From positions 1-64,000 of the forward strand of contig JAFTFL010000002.1 in the NCBI GenBank assembly GCA_017449525.1: a stretch of 64,000 nucleotides of DNA, in the 5' to 3' direction. Under the pieces are notes generated by a model, which was given only the letters and a program-made list of their open reading frames with translations, did not search any database and was not told the origin of the DNA. Position numbers and translations under genes: made by a program. Shown one piece after another: positions 8,617-18,272 of the stretch; positions within the stretch are counted from its first letter, which is position 1, and each line of letters starts with the position of its first letter. The stretch is from Bacteroidales bacterium. GTDB lineage: Bacteria > Bacteroidota > Bacteroidia > Bacteroidales > P3.

Positions 8617-9402
8617 TTACTTCTGATTTTTGCGTTCTTCTGCTTTCACTTCGGCATACTCCCGATTGAGACCTTCCACTATTTCGTTCGTGATGTCCAT
8701 CCCTGGATCACCGTATAATACTGGACTGCTCGAGAAAGAACGTGCCAGGATGAGGTCAAACTGCTGGTTGGCCGCATTGTACTCGCGTATGAAGTTGTAG
8801 ATGTACTGTGTCATTTTTTGCGACTCTTGTAGTGTTTTCTGTTGAATTTGCAGCGCGTAGTCGCTCTCCAGTTGGCTCAACTTCTCGGCGCGACTCTTCA
8901 ACTCTGCTTCGGTAGCCGTTTGCTGGCTGTAGGTCAGCTGGTCTCCATTTTTAAGGAAATTCTGGTAATCCTCTTGAAATTTGGTCATCAGCTGCTTGTA
9001 GTTATTCTCTTTCGATGTCTGAAAGCGGGTCAACTCGTCGTTGAGGTCGAGAGCATACTGATAACGAGCCATGAGTGTGTCGGTGTTGATATAGGCTACT
9101 TTCAGCCCACCTTCTTCACGTACAACGGGAGCTGTAGCATTGGGGTTGTACTTGGTACGTGGCGAACCAATGCCTGTGAAATGCAGGATATAGAGCACTA
9201 CGACTGCCAGCAGTGCAAGACAACTGACGACGATGTGTGTTGCGCTGTGAGGGCATTTCTTCTGCTGCACAGGTTCTCCCAGTGTTACGCTTGGCTGCTT
9301 GTTTTCAGCGCCGATCGAGGTGGTGCTTTCGAGCGTTGCCGTTGGCTCTTGGTTGAGTTGAGTGTCGTTGGTTGAGATGTTGGTGTTCTCTTGTTCTTCC
9401 AT
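8617..9402 (-). CDS. OmpH/Skp-like protein with N-terminal membrane anchor
   Basis: The 261-residue protein has a Gln/Thr-rich cytoplasmic-type N-terminus, one membrane segment at about residues 55-75, then an OmpH-type core (GGLKVAYINTDTLMARYQYA) and a long coiled coil rich in Gln, Lys and Glu to about residue 215. Skp/OmpH proteins are periplasmic chaperones for outer-membrane proteins. Here a signal anchor takes the place of a cleaved signal peptide, so the coiled coil would be tethered to the inner membrane. It lies 27 nt before the flavin reductase gene. The fold is likely; the exact role is inferred. Confidence 0.75.
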   Translation of the reverse strand: MEEQENTNISTNDTQLNQEPTATLESTTSIGAENKQPSVTLGEPVQQKKCPHSATHIVVSCLALLAVVVLYILHFTGIGSPRTKYNPNATAPVVREEGGLKVAYINTDTLMARYQYALDLNDELTRFQTSKENNYKQLMTKFQEDYQNFLKNGDQLTYSQQTATEAELKSRAEKLSQLESDYALQIQQKTLQESQKMTQYIYNFIREYNAANQQFDLILARSFSSSPVLYGDPGMDITNEIVEGLNREYAEVKAEERKNQK

Positions 9403-9448
9403 TGATGTGGTGTGTTTTGATGGTGAGTCTTATTATTATTTTTCTGTA

Positions 9449-10987
9449 TTAGTTGTCGGAGCGCTCTCCAATGGTGTCTATGGCGCGCTGCAGTCGGGTG
9501 GTGGTTTCGTCCTTGCCGAGCAGCATTACCAGCGTAAGCAGGTCTGGACCTTTGGTTTCGCCCACCAGTGCCAAGCGGAACGAGTTCATGATTTGTCCTG
9601 TATTATATCCGTTGGCTGCTATGTAGTCGTCGAGGATGGCGTGGTGCAACACGTCGTATTCAAATGGTAGGGTTTGCAGCAGTTCTATCATGTGCGCCAT
9701 GTGGGTTGTCATACCAGGTTTCCAGCGCTTGCGAACGGCAGCTTCATCATAGCTCGTGGGGGCTTGGAAGAAGTAGGCGGTGTGATCCCATAGTTCCGTA
9801 GGGAAACTGATGCGCTCTTTCATTAGGCCGCACACTTTCACCACGTAGTCCATGTCGGCCTGTATGCCGTGGGCTTGCAACTGGGGCATGAACAGGTTGG
9901 CCAGCTCCTCGTTAGGCATCATCTGTATGTACTCGTGGTTGAACCAGCGTGCCTTCTCCACGTTGAACTTGGCTCCGCTCTTGCTGATATGTTCAATGCT
10001 GAACAGTTTAATCAGCTCTTCCATGCTCAGTATTTCCTGCTCTGTACCTGGATTCCAACCCAGCAGGGCCAGCATGTTCACGACAGCCTGTGGTAGGTAA
10101 CCACGTTCGCGATAGCCAGACGACATCTCCCCAGTCTTCGGGTCTTGCCAGTCTAATGGAAATACGGGGAACCCCAGTCTGTCGCCGTCGCGCTTGCTGA
10201 GTTTCCCATTGCCTTCGGGTTTCAGCAGCAACGGCAGGTGGGCAAACTGTGGCATGGTGTCTTCCCATCCAAATGCGCGGTAGAGCATCACGTGCAGTGG
10301 GGCAGAGGGTAACCATTCCTCACCGCGTATGACGTGCGACACTTCCATTGTGTGGTCGTCAACGATGTTGGCAAGGTGGTAGGTCGGCATACCATCGCTC
10401 TTAAAGAGTACTTTGTCGTCCAGTAGGTTGGAGTTCATCGTTACGTCTCCTCTTATGAGGTCGTGCACGGTGATTAGGGTGTCGGCTGGAAACTTGAAGC
10501 GCACCACGTAGGGTTCGCCAGATTTTATGCGTCGTTGCACCTCGTCGTCCGACAGGGTAAGCGAGTTGCACATGGTCGAACGTGTATGGCAGTCATACTG
10601 GAAGGTCTGCTTTAGTGCTTCGTATTCCTTACGTTTGGCTTCCAATTCCTCTGGACGGTCGAAGGCGTAGTAGGCGTGGCCGTCGGCTATGAGCTGTTCG
10701 GCATATTGCCTGTACATGGGCTTGCGGTCGCTCTGACGATAAGGACCGTAGTTCCCTCCCACATGGACGCCCTCATCAAACTCGATGCCCAACCAGGTCA
10801 AGGCTTCTATGATGTACTGTTCAGCACCTGGCACGAAGCGAGTCTGGTCGGTGTCCTCTATACGCAGTATCATTTGGCCACCATGTTGGCGGGCAAAGAG
10901 GTAGTTGTATAAGGCTGTTCTTACGCCTCCGATATGTAGTGGCCCAGTGGGGCTGGGGGCAAATCTTACTCTGACTGTTCTTTCCAT
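9449..10987 (-). CDS. gltX: Glutamyl-tRNA synthetase
   Basis: This class I aminoacyl-tRNA synthetase charges tRNA-Glu. The N-terminus carries [12 protein letters not shown] with the HIGH-type motif at residues 18-21. The KMSKS-type loop is KLSKR at 262-266. The length of 512 residues is standard. ATG at 10987 is unambiguous. It sits in a minus-strand run of mainly envelope genes, 46 nt before the OmpH-like gene. Whether it is discriminating or also charges tRNA-Gln cannot be told from the window. Confidence 0.97.
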   Translation of the reverse strand: MERTVRVRFAPSPTGPLHIGGVRTALYNYLFARQHGGQMILRIEDTDQTRFVPGAEQYIIEALTWLGIEFDEGVHVGGNYGPYRQSDRKPMYRQYAEQLIADGHAYYAFDRPEELEAKRKEYEALKQTFQYDCHTRSTMCNSLTLSDDEVQRRIKSGEPYVVRFKFPADTLITVHDLIRGDVTMNSNLLDDKVLFKSDGMPTYHLANIVDDHTMEVSHVIRGEEWLPSAPLHVMLYRAFGWEDTMPQFAHLPLLLKPEGNGKLSKRDGDRLGFPVFPLDWQDPKTGEMSSGYRERGYLPQAVVNMLALLGWNPGTEQEILSMEELIKLFSIEHISKSGAKFNVEKARWFNHEYIQMMPNEELANLFMPQLQAHGIQADMDYVVKVCGLMKERISFPTELWDHTAYFFQAPTSYDEAAVRKRWKPGMTTHMAHMIELLQTLPFEYDVLHHAILDDYIAANGYNTGQIMNSFRLALVGETKGPDLLTLVMLLGKDETTTRLQRAIDTIGERSDN

Positions 10988-11058
10988 GTATTCTTTATAT
11001 GTCTGTTGTTTACGTGTTGTGCGGTTGTGTGGTTCGGGTGTTAAGAGGTTGTGGTGGA

Positions 11059-12072
11059 TTATAGGAAATGCTGCTGCGGCAATTGGCTGAAGGTGCGCCT
11101 GCGCTGTAGGTAGTAGTCCGTCAGTATAAGTCGGTTGTAGGTGCAGGGGGGCAACTTGTCAATGGTAGTGGCGCGCTTGCGATCCAGTGCGGGTTTCCAC
11201 GTGCGGTACTCCTTGCGAGCGGCCCAAATGGCTCGGCACTCGTCGGCATGGCCAGTGAGTAGACTCTTCAGAGCCGCCACCATGTCCAGCCAGGCTCTGA
11301 TGCGCAAGGTGCGCCTCCGTGTGGTGAGGGGCAGGTTTTTGTACAGGAGGGCATTGTTGTTGCGAAAGTTCAGACGTGTCTTGGTGGGCGAACTTTTGGG
11401 CAATGTGCCACCGCCCACGTGATATACCACTGATTGGGGACAGTACACGGCGCGGTAGCCCTGCAGTTTGGCACGCCAGCAAAAGTCTATCTCCTCCATG
11501 TGTGCAAAGAAGTCGCCGTCCAGTCCGCCCACCTGTTTCCAAACGTCGGCGCGCACAAACATAGCGGCACCCGATGCCCAAAAGATGTCGCAGGGGGTGT
11601 CGTACTGATGAATGTCTTGCTCCAGGGTGCTGAACATGCGCCCTCTGCAGAATGGGTAGCCATAGCGGTCTATGTAGCCTCCAGCCCCTCCGGCATACTC
11701 AAAGGTGTCGCGCTGGTCGTACATCAGCATCTTGGGCTGCGCTATGCCGATGGTGGGGTCGTCCTGCATGGTGGACAGTACTGGTGTTATCCAGTGGGGT
11801 GTTACCTCCACGTCGTCGTTGAGCAGCACGTAGTAGTCGGCCTCCACTTGAGCCAGAGCTCGGTTGTAGCCTTCGGCAAAGCCGTAGTTCTTGTCGAGTA
11901 GGATGAGTCGCAGGGTTGGGTAGTGCTCTCGCAGGTAGTCCACCGAGGCATCGGTCGAGCCGTTGTCGGCCACGATGACCTCTGCTTCGGGCGAATTGGC
12001 TATGACCGAGGGCAGAAAGCGTTGCAGCATTGCAAGGCCGTTCCAGTTGAGGATAACGACAGCGGTTTTCAT
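11059..12072 (-). CDS. Glycosyltransferase family 2
   Basis: The GT-A fold N-terminus reads AVVILNWNG, with the nucleotide-binding VADNGSTD near residues 34-42 and the metal-binding NDD at 85-87. The acceptor side has a [17 protein letters not shown] segment typical of rhamnosyltransferase-like GT2 enzymes. ATG 12072 is chosen because the GT2 fold starts at once there and the ATGA overlaps the stop of the acyltransferase gene upstream. This pairing suggests a role in lipopolysaccharide or another envelope glycan; the sugar and acceptor are unknown. The length is 337 residues. Confidence 0.88.
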   Translation of the reverse strand: MKTAVVILNWNGLAMLQRFLPSVIANSPEAEVIVADNGSTDASVDYLREHYPTLRLILLDKNYGFAEGYNRALAQVEADYYVLLNDDVEVTPHWITPVLSTMQDDPTIGIAQPKMLMYDQRDTFEYAGGAGGYIDRYGYPFCRGRMFSTLEQDIHQYDTPCDIFWASGAAMFVRADVWKQVGGLDGDFFAHMEEIDFCWRAKLQGYRAVYCPQSVVYHVGGGTLPKSSPTKTRLNFRNNNALLYKNLPLTTRRRTLRIRAWLDMVAALKSLLTGHADECRAIWAARKEYRTWKPALDRKRATTIDKLPPCTYNRLILTDYYLQRRRTFSQLPQQHFL

Positions 12073-12992
12073 GGACTTGTGTGTTGTGGCTTGGTGGTGG
12101 GCAGAGTGGTACGCAGTGGCATGTCGGCAGGCCGGGTTTTCTTCCAGCGGCGGTGGCTCCACAGCCAATACTGGGGAACCTGCTCTATCAGTTGTTGTAG
12201 TCTGACGGCGTAGCGTTCGGTGATTTCGCCTGCTGGTAGGCTTGTCGGTGATAGTGCGAGGGGTTCAAAGGCGATGTCGTAGTAGCCCCTCCGTGTTTTA
12301 CGCACGGTGTAGAAAAGTACTGGATAGTTGTACTTGCGGGCGAAGTACTCACTGCCATACAGGAATGGGGTCTCTTGGTGCAGGAACATTGTCCAGTAGC
12401 TCTTATGCGGATTGCTTGGCGACTGGTCTCCCAGCATCATGTAGGCGGTGGGCACTTGGTAACGGTCGTAGTAGGCGGTGGTCTGCCGCACGTTGTACTG
12501 GTCAACCACTTCGGTACCATAGCGTGTGCGTTTGGCGTTGAGCAGTCGGCCGAAGGTTTTGTCGGTCAACGGTTTTCCTACACCCACCCCGTGGTGATGC
12601 AGTTGAAAGCCCAGTGAGGAGACCATGTACTCCCAGTTGTTGTAGTGTGCCGACATAAGGATGACGCTTTGTCCTTGCTCGTAGAATTGGTCGACCACCT
12701 CGCGGTTCACTATGTGGTAGTGCTTCAGTATCTGGGTGGGGGTGGCGCGCAGGTTGTAGAGAGCCTCTACCAGCAGGTCGGCCATGTGGCGGTAGTACTG
12801 GTGTGCCACCTGTCGGCGTTGGCGCTCGGTGAGGTTGGGAAGCGAGCGCTGCAGGTTGGTGTCGACTACCTTGCGTCGATAGCGCAACACGTGGTACATG
12901 AAGGGTGCCAGCAGGTCGGCTGCACGGTAGAGCAGCCACAGGGGCAGCCACGACAGGGGCATTAGTACTACGTAGAAAAGCAGGTAGTCCAT
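12069..12992 (-). CDS. Lipid A biosynthesis lauroyl/myristoyl-type acyltransferase (LpxL/HtrB family)
   Basis: This family adds secondary acyl chains to lipid A at the inner membrane. The 307-residue protein starts with a hydrophobic segment (residues 3-22) and has the HX4E active-site motif at His116-Glu121 (SAHYNNWEY). Further family blocks include GDQSPSNPHKSYW. It overlaps the downstream glycosyltransferase gene by 4 nt, so the two are likely translationally coupled and serve envelope lipid or glycan synthesis. The acyl chain used and the position acylated cannot be told. Confidence 0.9.
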   Translation of the reverse strand: MDYLLFYVVLMPLSWLPLWLLYRAADLLAPFMYHVLRYRRKVVDTNLQRSLPNLTERQRRQVAHQYYRHMADLLVEALYNLRATPTQILKHYHIVNREVVDQFYEQGQSVILMSAHYNNWEYMVSSLGFQLHHHGVGVGKPLTDKTFGRLLNAKRTRYGTEVVDQYNVRQTTAYYDRYQVPTAYMMLGDQSPSNPHKSYWTMFLHQETPFLYGSEYFARKYNYPVLFYTVRKTRRGYYDIAFEPLALSPTSLPAGEITERYAVRLQQLIEQVPQYWLWSHRRWKKTRPADMPLRTTLPTTKPQHTSP

Positions 12993-13030
12993 GAGAAATT
13001 ATGTCCGATTTGTGGGGGCAGGAGTCTGGT

Positions 13031-14536
13031 TTAGTAGCCTCTGAGGAATTGTTCTCCCACCTCTCCAACGTCTTCGTCGGACAGCTGTAGTTGCGAGAGT
13101 CTACGCTCCCAGTAGGGGTCTATCTGTTCGCCTTTGGCATTGGAGTTCAGTAGGGTGTAGTAGCCACTGCGGAACTGATCCCAAAAGATGAACACGCGGG
13201 TGGGGTCGTCGCCTGGCAACTGGTTGTAGCGCCACAACTGGTAGGGCAGGTAGTGGATATGGCCAAGCGAGTTGCTGATCTCGCCCGACACGGCTTGCTG
13301 ACTGGCGGTACCGCTGCCCAGGCGCAGTGCCGAGACGAAGTTCTTCTCGTCTCGCACATAGTCGGGCGCTCCGTATTGTAGGTACACCCGTCCGCGGTCG
13401 GTGTTGTAGCCGGGAGTGCGTGGGTAGCCGAAGCGTGCTATGACGTAGTCTATGCGCTTGCGATATTCGTTCCATTTTTGCTCGGCGTTGAGTGGGCTGC
13501 GTGCGGTCCAGAAGGTGTATAGAAAAGTCTGTTTCTCTTTAAGCTTGCCGATTTGACGGCTGAGGGCCATGGCTTGCTCGTTTTCGGCCGAACTGGCTAT
13601 GGGGTAGAGCGCACGCAGGTAGTCGTTCAACTGGTTCTCGTCGGTGATGAGGGCTGCAAAGGAGAAGCCCACCGTGCTTGGACTGGCCGTGGCTACGCTG
13701 GGGTTCGACCGCTGGAATGGCACTCGGCCAGAGATGAGCAGTTCGTTCTTCTTGTTGCGTACCTCCACCACGAGGTTGTAGTTGCCCGACGGCAGCTGGC
13801 TAATGTCAAACGAGGTAACCACGGGTACGATGCTGCTGCCTTGCTGCACGGCACTTTGAGACAAGTTGTCCACACGCTGTCCACTTTCGCGCTCTTCGAT
13901 GTAGGCCACCGTGAGGAATTTCTGACGGAACACGAGGTGATTCACATTGTAAATCTCATAGTAGCAGTGGAGCGTTTTTACCTGTTCCGGCAGAAAGTCG
14001 TTGACGTACGGTTCCATGTCGTAGCCGTAGCGCGAGAGGATGTTGTCGGAGGTGGTAGGCTCTACGCGCGACATCAGTTGGATGCTCGACAGTTGCAACT
14101 TCACTCGGTCGTAGTCCACCTGTACGTTCTGCGTCATCACTACCGGTGCGTCGTTGCTTAGGGTGTCGCGCAGCTGCAGGCTTACGGTGTAGGTGCCGTT
14201 GGCTACAGCCACTCGTTGCACATCCATGAAGTTGAAGGCCGTCTGCGTGGTGTCGCCAATGGCAGGACTGTTGAGGATGTACTTTTTTAAGTGCACAGTC
14301 GAGTCGCCATGGCTCACCATGTACACTACTTCGACATGTGCGCGGTACTGCCCGTCGGCCGATGCTGCAAAGTGCAGGTTCCAAGCGTCAAAGTTGAGAT
14401 AGGTCTCAAGGTAGGGCTTGTGGCCTTCCAGACAAAAGGTGGCGTAGTCAAACATGGCCGTCAGGTGCTTCTGCGCACTGAGGCTGAGAGCCATGAGGCT
14501 GAACAAAAAGATGGTGGCTATTCTTCTGCACTGCAT
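13031..14536 (-). CDS. Secreted GWxTD domain-containing protein
   Basis: The start at ATG 14536 gives a signal peptide MQCRRIATIFLFSLMALSLSAQ; an upstream ATG at 14614 would bury it. The 501-residue protein carries the GWxTD domain: FWTARSPLN...NEYRKRIDYVIARFGY, then TDRGRVYLQYGAPD near residues 379-392. The middle portion reads like beta-rich domains. GWxTD proteins are common in Bacteroidota and are of unknown function. It sits 38 nt before the acyltransferase gene and after a lipoprotein gene, in keeping with an envelope role. Confidence 0.88.
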   Translation of the reverse strand: MQCRRIATIFLFSLMALSLSAQKHLTAMFDYATFCLEGHKPYLETYLNFDAWNLHFAASADGQYRAHVEVVYMVSHGDSTVHLKKYILNSPAIGDTTQTAFNFMDVQRVAVANGTYTVSLQLRDTLSNDAPVVMTQNVQVDYDRVKLQLSSIQLMSRVEPTTSDNILSRYGYDMEPYVNDFLPEQVKTLHCYYEIYNVNHLVFRQKFLTVAYIEERESGQRVDNLSQSAVQQGSSIVPVVTSFDISQLPSGNYNLVVEVRNKKNELLISGRVPFQRSNPSVATASPSTVGFSFAALITDENQLNDYLRALYPIASSAENEQAMALSRQIGKLKEKQTFLYTFWTARSPLNAEQKWNEYRKRIDYVIARFGYPRTPGYNTDRGRVYLQYGAPDYVRDEKNFVSALRLGSGTASQQAVSGEISNSLGHIHYLPYQLWRYNQLPGDDPTRVFIFWDQFRSGYYTLLNSNAKGEQIDPYWERRLSQLQLSDEDVGEVGEQFLRGY

Positions 14537-14610
14537 AATATGTGGTACTTTCTCTTGTTTAGATGAAGTAGAACGCGTGCGTGCGTTCCTTATTGTATGA
14601 GAGGAGAAGT

Positions 14611-15066
14611 TCAAGGGGTGTCGGGGGTAGGTGCTACGCTGTCGTGGGCAATGTGTGCTCTCGGGGTGCGTTGGTTCATAGGCAGACGCACATAGCGCAG
14701 CGTGGTGCTGTCGTGTTGTAGCACCAGGAGTTTCTTGCCGTTCTGCCTGATGTAGAAGGTGTCGGAGAATGGGGCTACATCGTTATTCTCGAATCGTTTG
14801 CCCGATAGAATGAGTTGTTTATGATGAATGTGCCAGTGGGTGATATGGACGGCAGGCCTGTTGATGGAGGCTGCCGAGCCTGCTTTGGCCAGTTGGAAGC
14901 CCTCGTCGGTGGTGCCGACCGTCGTTTCGTCCACCCAGTCGCCCAGCAACTGTGTGCTCTGCCGATTGCAGGCGGTGGACATGGTGGCCCCTGCTATTAG
15001 CAGGCAGGCTGCCGCGGTGTTCACAAGCCTGGAAGTTAGTGCTTTGGTGGTTTTGTTGAAGCGCAT
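14611..15066 (-). CDS. Lipocalin-like lipoprotein
   Basis: From ATG 15066 the N-terminus has a hydrophobic segment and a lipobox-type STAC, followed by QLLGDWVDETT, which looks like the first strand of lipocalin-like domains. The 151-residue length fits a single barrel. An upstream in-frame ATG would extend it across the promoter and is rejected. A -7 box (TATCTTTG on the minus strand, 15074-15081) lies only a few bases upstream, so the transcript leader would be very short. The ligand is unknown. Confidence 0.75.
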   Translation of the reverse strand: MRFNKTTKALTSRLVNTAAACLLIAGATMSTACNRQSTQLLGDWVDETTVGTTDEGFQLAKAGSAASINRPAVHITHWHIHHKQLILSGKRFENNDVAPFSDTFYIRQNGKKLLVLQHDSTTLRYVRLPMNQRTPRAHIAHDSVAPTPDTP

Positions 15067-15073
15067 GATTATC

Positions 15074-15081
15074 TGCAAAGA
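15074..15081 (-). promoter_or_regulatory. -7 box for the lipocalin-like lipoprotein gene
   Basis: CAAAGATA on the plus strand is TATCTTTG on the minus strand, matching the Bacteroidota TAnnTTTG element. A near mirror copy (ATCTTTTGCAG) lies just to the right on the plus strand, so the site is a dyad of about 34 bp with an A+T centre. Confidence 0.6.
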
Positions 15082-15147
15082 TACGAATAATTCGCATCTT
15101 TTGCAGGACGTGTTGCTCGACGAGGGTGGAGATATAAACCCCGCGTT

Positions 15148-15276
15148 TTGCTGCATTGCCCCAAAAGTTGTACTTTTGCAATCAGATCTGAGCCCTATGT
15201 GAGGGTAATGAGTCTACTTGTTTCAAATGTTTTCATCGGAGATAATACCCCCGTTGACCTTGGGTCAACGGGGGTA
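15148..15276 (+). promoter_or_regulatory. Orphan promoter followed by a 14-bp stem-loop
   Basis: TTTG at 15148 and TACTTTTG at 15171-15178 are separated by 19 nt, matching the -33/-7 layout. About 70 nt downstream, 15246-15259 pairs with 15263-15276 (TACCCCCGTTGACC stem) around a 3-nt loop. No gene starts between them, so a short transcript of about 90-100 nt is possible. The next gene, trxA, has its own promoter. Confidence 0.45.
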
Positions 15277-15278
15277 AA

Positions 15279-15444
15279 GCCGTACGGCATGTTGGGCAGG
15301 TGCCGTACGGTGTGGAGAGGTTGTACTGCTTATTGCTGTGCAACCCTGTGCATTGCATGGGTGAAATGCCGTACGGCTTAGGGGGTGGAGGTGCACGGCA
15401 TAAGTTCCGATGCTGTACGGCACAGCCCCCACCATCCGTACGCT
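15279..15444. repeat. Cluster of GYCGTACGRC palindromes upstream of trxA
   Basis: GCCGTACGGC occurs exactly at 15279-15288 and 15368-15377. One-mismatch relatives are at 15302-15311 and 15412-15421, and a two-mismatch copy is at 15435-15444. The cluster lies in the divergent region between the lipocalin-like gene and trxA. Confidence 0.8.
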
Positions 15445-15587
15445 GTGTGGCCTACGGTGCGAGGGAGGGCTTTGTGCCGCCCTGTGCGGAGGCTCCGCGC
15501 TGTTGGTGGGATCGGCAGGGTGTCTTATCAACAGCTATTGCTGATAAAAACGGGGGAGAAAAATCGGATGGTCGACATTATTCTTCC

Positions 15588-15595
15588 TATCTTTG
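15588..15595 (+). promoter_or_regulatory. -7 box for trxA
   Basis: TATCTTTG followed by CAC lies 38 nt before the trxA start, matching the TAnnTTTG element. No clear TTTG was seen at -33. Confidence 0.65.
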
Positions 15596-15633
15596 CACTG
15601 TTCAAGCGTGAATAACCAAACATCTATGATACT

Positions 15634-15948
15634 ATGGTAACAGTAGTTAATGACGACAATGCAAGTAGCGTACTCGCTACCGACAAGCCTGTGATGCTCG
15701 ATCTCGGTGCCGTGTGGTGTGGCCCCTGCCAGGCATTGGCTCCTACCATCGACGAGATGGCTACCGAATATGAAGGACGTGCCGTTGTGGCCAAAGCAGA
15801 TGTAGAGGAGTCGCCCGACTTGGCAGCTCGCTACAGAGTGCGCAATGTGCCCACGGTGCTGTTCCTTAAAGGCGGCGAAGTGGTTGATAAGTCGGTGGGA
15901 CTCGTACCGAAAGCCACCTTGGCCGAGAAGCTCAACGCCCTGCTCTAA
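15634..15948 (+). CDS. trxA: Thioredoxin
   Basis: This 104-residue cytoplasmic dithiol-disulfide oxidoreductase has the active site WCGPC at residues 28-32 and the cis-Pro segment NVPTVLFLKGG. The length is standard, and the ATG lies 38 nt after a good -7 box. It is a single gene upstream of a DUF58 gene with an 88-nt gap. The upstream region has a striking palindrome cluster, so regulation by an unknown factor is possible. Confidence 0.95.
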   Translation: MVTVVNDDNASSVLATDKPVMLDLGAVWCGPCQALAPTIDEMATEYEGRAVVAKADVEESPDLAARYRVRNVPTVLFLKGGEVVDKSVGLVPKATLAEKLNALL

Positions 15949-16036
15949 GCAGCGCGTGCCCCCAGTGGAGACCTACGGCAGAATGACCTGCGCAGCGCAA
16001 GCTGCAGCAGGCATTCTCTGTTTTGCGTATTGAAGT

Positions 16037-16963
16037 GTGCTGCAGGAAGTAGAGAAATATAAAGCGCTGCCGTTCTTTGCGCGGCAGGTGGTGGAGGGAT
16101 TTTTGACAGGGCTGCACAAGAGCCCGAACCACGGCTTTTCCGTCGAGTTTGCCGAGCATCGGCTGTACAACACGGGGGAGTCGACGCGCAACATCGACTG
16201 GAAACTCTTCGCTCGTTCAGACAAATTGTTTGTCAAGCGTTTTGAAGAGGAGACCAATCTGCGCTGCCAACTGGTGGTGGACCACTCGACGTCGATGTAT
16301 TTCCCCGTGGAGAACCACGGCGTGGTTGACCGCCCGAACAAGCTGACCTTTGCTGTCTACGCCAGCGCGCTGCTCGCCGAGTTGTTTCATCGTCAACGCG
16401 ATGCCTTCGGGTTAACCCTCTTTGCCGACAAAGTAGAGCTGCAGACCGAGGTGCGATCTGGTTCGGTGCATCAGCACTATATCTACAGCCTTTTGGAGCA
16501 ACTGCTTCAACCTGTGCAGGCTGCCGAACTGCCTAAGCGCACCACCTCTATTGCACCCTGCCTACATCTCGTGGCCGAGCAGCTGCATCGCCGCTCGCTT
16601 GTGGTGATTTTTACCGACGCTTTTGTGCGTCCCGACCAGCAAGATGAGCTCTTTGAAGCACTGCGTCACCTGCGCCACTGTAAGCACGAGGTGCTTCTGT
16701 TCCACACCTACGACTACGACAAAGAACTGAGGCTCGACTACGACGGTAGGCCGTACCAGTTTATCGACATGGAGAGCGACTTGCGTCTCAAAGTGAATCC
16801 GGCAGAAGTAGCCTCGCTCTACAGGCAGAACATGCAGCACCTTTTCGATGAGGTACGGCAGCATGCCATGCGGTATCGTATAGATTATGTGCCTGTCGAC
16901 GTGGGGCGCGGCTTCGAACAAGTGATGCTGCCCTACGTGCTCAAGCGCGGACGGCATTATTAG
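16037..16963 (+). CDS. DUF58 domain protein
   Basis: The 308-residue protein has the DUF58 core: residues about 15-70 include ARQVVEGFLTGLHKSP and HRLYNTGESTRNIDWK, followed by a von Willebrand A-like fold with a metal-site motif DHSTS. It starts at GTG 16037; no upstream ATG is better placed. In Bacteroidota, DUF58 proteins usually sit with MoxR ATPases and VWA proteins; here no MoxR gene is adjacent. The protein has no signal peptide or membrane segment and should be cytoplasmic. A role in chaperone-like assembly is only inferred. Confidence 0.85.
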   Translation: MLQEVEKYKALPFFARQVVEGFLTGLHKSPNHGFSVEFAEHRLYNTGESTRNIDWKLFARSDKLFVKRFEEETNLRCQLVVDHSTSMYFPVENHGVVDRPNKLTFAVYASALLAELFHRQRDAFGLTLFADKVELQTEVRSGSVHQHYIYSLLEQLLQPVQAAELPKRTTSIAPCLHLVAEQLHRRSLVVIFTDAFVRPDQQDELFEALRHLRHCKHEVLLFHTYDYDKELRLDYDGRPYQFIDMESDLRLKVNPAEVASLYRQNMQHLFDEVRQHAMRYRIDYVPVDVGRGFEQVMLPYVLKRGRHY

Positions 16964-17035
16964 ATTCCACGTGTTTTCTCTACGCGTCGTGCTGAGGGAG
17001 GAGGCCGACGCGAAGCGTATTGTTGCAATCAAGCT

Positions 17036-18229
17036 ATGAGTTTGGATAGAGAATTGTTCTACCGCCATGTGGCACAGACCTCGGATGCACCGATAGGTAT
17101 TGAGGTGGCGCGTGCCGAAGGCATCTACATGTACACCCCCGAAGGCAAACGCTACATAGACCTCATCTCGGGCGTAACGGTCAGCAATGTCGGGCACAGC
17201 CACCCCGCCGTGGTAGAGGCCGTCAGCAGGCAGGCCGCACGCTACATGCACCTGATGGTCTATGGCGAATATGTGGAAGCACCGCAGGTGCGCTATGCGC
17301 AGTTGCTCAGCTCGCTCATGCCCGAAGGCCTGGACAACGTCTACTTCACCAATTCGGGAAGCGAGGCAGTGGAGGGCGCCCTGAAGTTGGCCAAACGGCA
17401 TACGGGGCGCTCCGAAACGGTGTGCATGCGCAACGCCTACCACGGGTCGACCCACGGTGCACTCAGCCTGATGGGTAACGAGTCGTTCCGCTACGCCTTT
17501 CGCCCACTGCTGCCCGATGTGCGTGCTATCAGGTTTGGCTGTGAGGCCGACCTCGACCTCATCACGCAGCGTACGGCCTGCGTCATCTTGGACCCCTTGC
17601 AGTGCGAGAATGGCCTTGTGAAGGCATCGTCCAGTTATTATGCGCAACTGCGCCAACGCTGCACCGAGGTGGGTGCCCTCCTGGTGTTTGACGAGGTGCA
17701 GACTGCGTTCGGACGCACCGGCTCCATGCTCTATGCCGAACAGACCGAGGTGGTGCCCGACATAGTGGTCTTGGCCAAAGCCCTCGGTGGCGGTATGCCG
17801 CTGGGTGCTTTCATTGCGCCGACGGCTCTTATGCGCGACTTTACCACCAATCCTCCTTTAGGACATATTACCACCTTCGGTGGACATCCGGTCTCTTGCG
17901 CGGCCGGCAAAGCAGCTCTCGAAGTGCTGCTGAACGGCGGCAGCCCTTTGTGGCACGAGGCGCAGCGCAAGGGCAACCTCTATGTAGATGCACTGCAGAA
18001 ACACCCATGCGTAAGGGCGGTGAGGTCGGCAGGCTTGTTTGTAGCGGTTGACCTCGAAAGCGAAGAGACCTACTGGCGTTTGCTCGACCGCATGCGAGTC
18101 AACGGCCTCGTAACCGATTCCTTTCTCTACAAGCTGAACTCCTTTAGGATTGCGCCCCCACTCACCATCAGCGACGAGCAAATAGCCGAAAGCATCGAAC
18201 TGCTGCTGCGTTCGCTCGACGAGATGTAG
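17036..18229 (+). CDS. Class III pyridoxal-phosphate aminotransferase
   Basis: The fold-type I enzyme shows NSGSEAVEGALKLAKRHTGR, the PLP-contacting FDEVQTAFGRTG, and the Schiff-base lysine Lys248 in LAKALGGGMPLG. Class III members include acetylornithine, ornithine and 4-aminobutyrate aminotransferases. Without neighbours from one of those pathways the substrate is open; the putrescine genes are 10 kb away and are weak evidence at best. The 397-residue length is normal. It converges with priA across a 22-bp minisatellite. Confidence 0.88.
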   Translation: MSLDRELFYRHVAQTSDAPIGIEVARAEGIYMYTPEGKRYIDLISGVTVSNVGHSHPAVVEAVSRQAARYMHLMVYGEYVEAPQVRYAQLLSSLMPEGLDNVYFTNSGSEAVEGALKLAKRHTGRSETVCMRNAYHGSTHGALSLMGNESFRYAFRPLLPDVRAIRFGCEADLDLITQRTACVILDPLQCENGLVKASSSYYAQLRQRCTEVGALLVFDEVQTAFGRTGSMLYAEQTEVVPDIVVLAKALGGGMPLGAFIAPTALMRDFTTNPPLGHITTFGGHPVSCAAGKAALEVLLNGGSPLWHEAQRKGNLYVDALQKHPCVRAVRSAGLFVAVDLESEETYWRLLDRMRVNGLVTDSFLYKLNSFRIAPPLTISDEQIAESIELLLRSLDEM

Positions 18230-18272
18230 CAGCAGGGAGCGAATTATTGCCTCCAACCATCGCGGGACAGGT

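Noticed and set aside
15265..15615. Frames over the trxA upstream palindrome cluster
   Set aside because: They are short, Cys/Arg-rich by-products of GC-rich palindromes.
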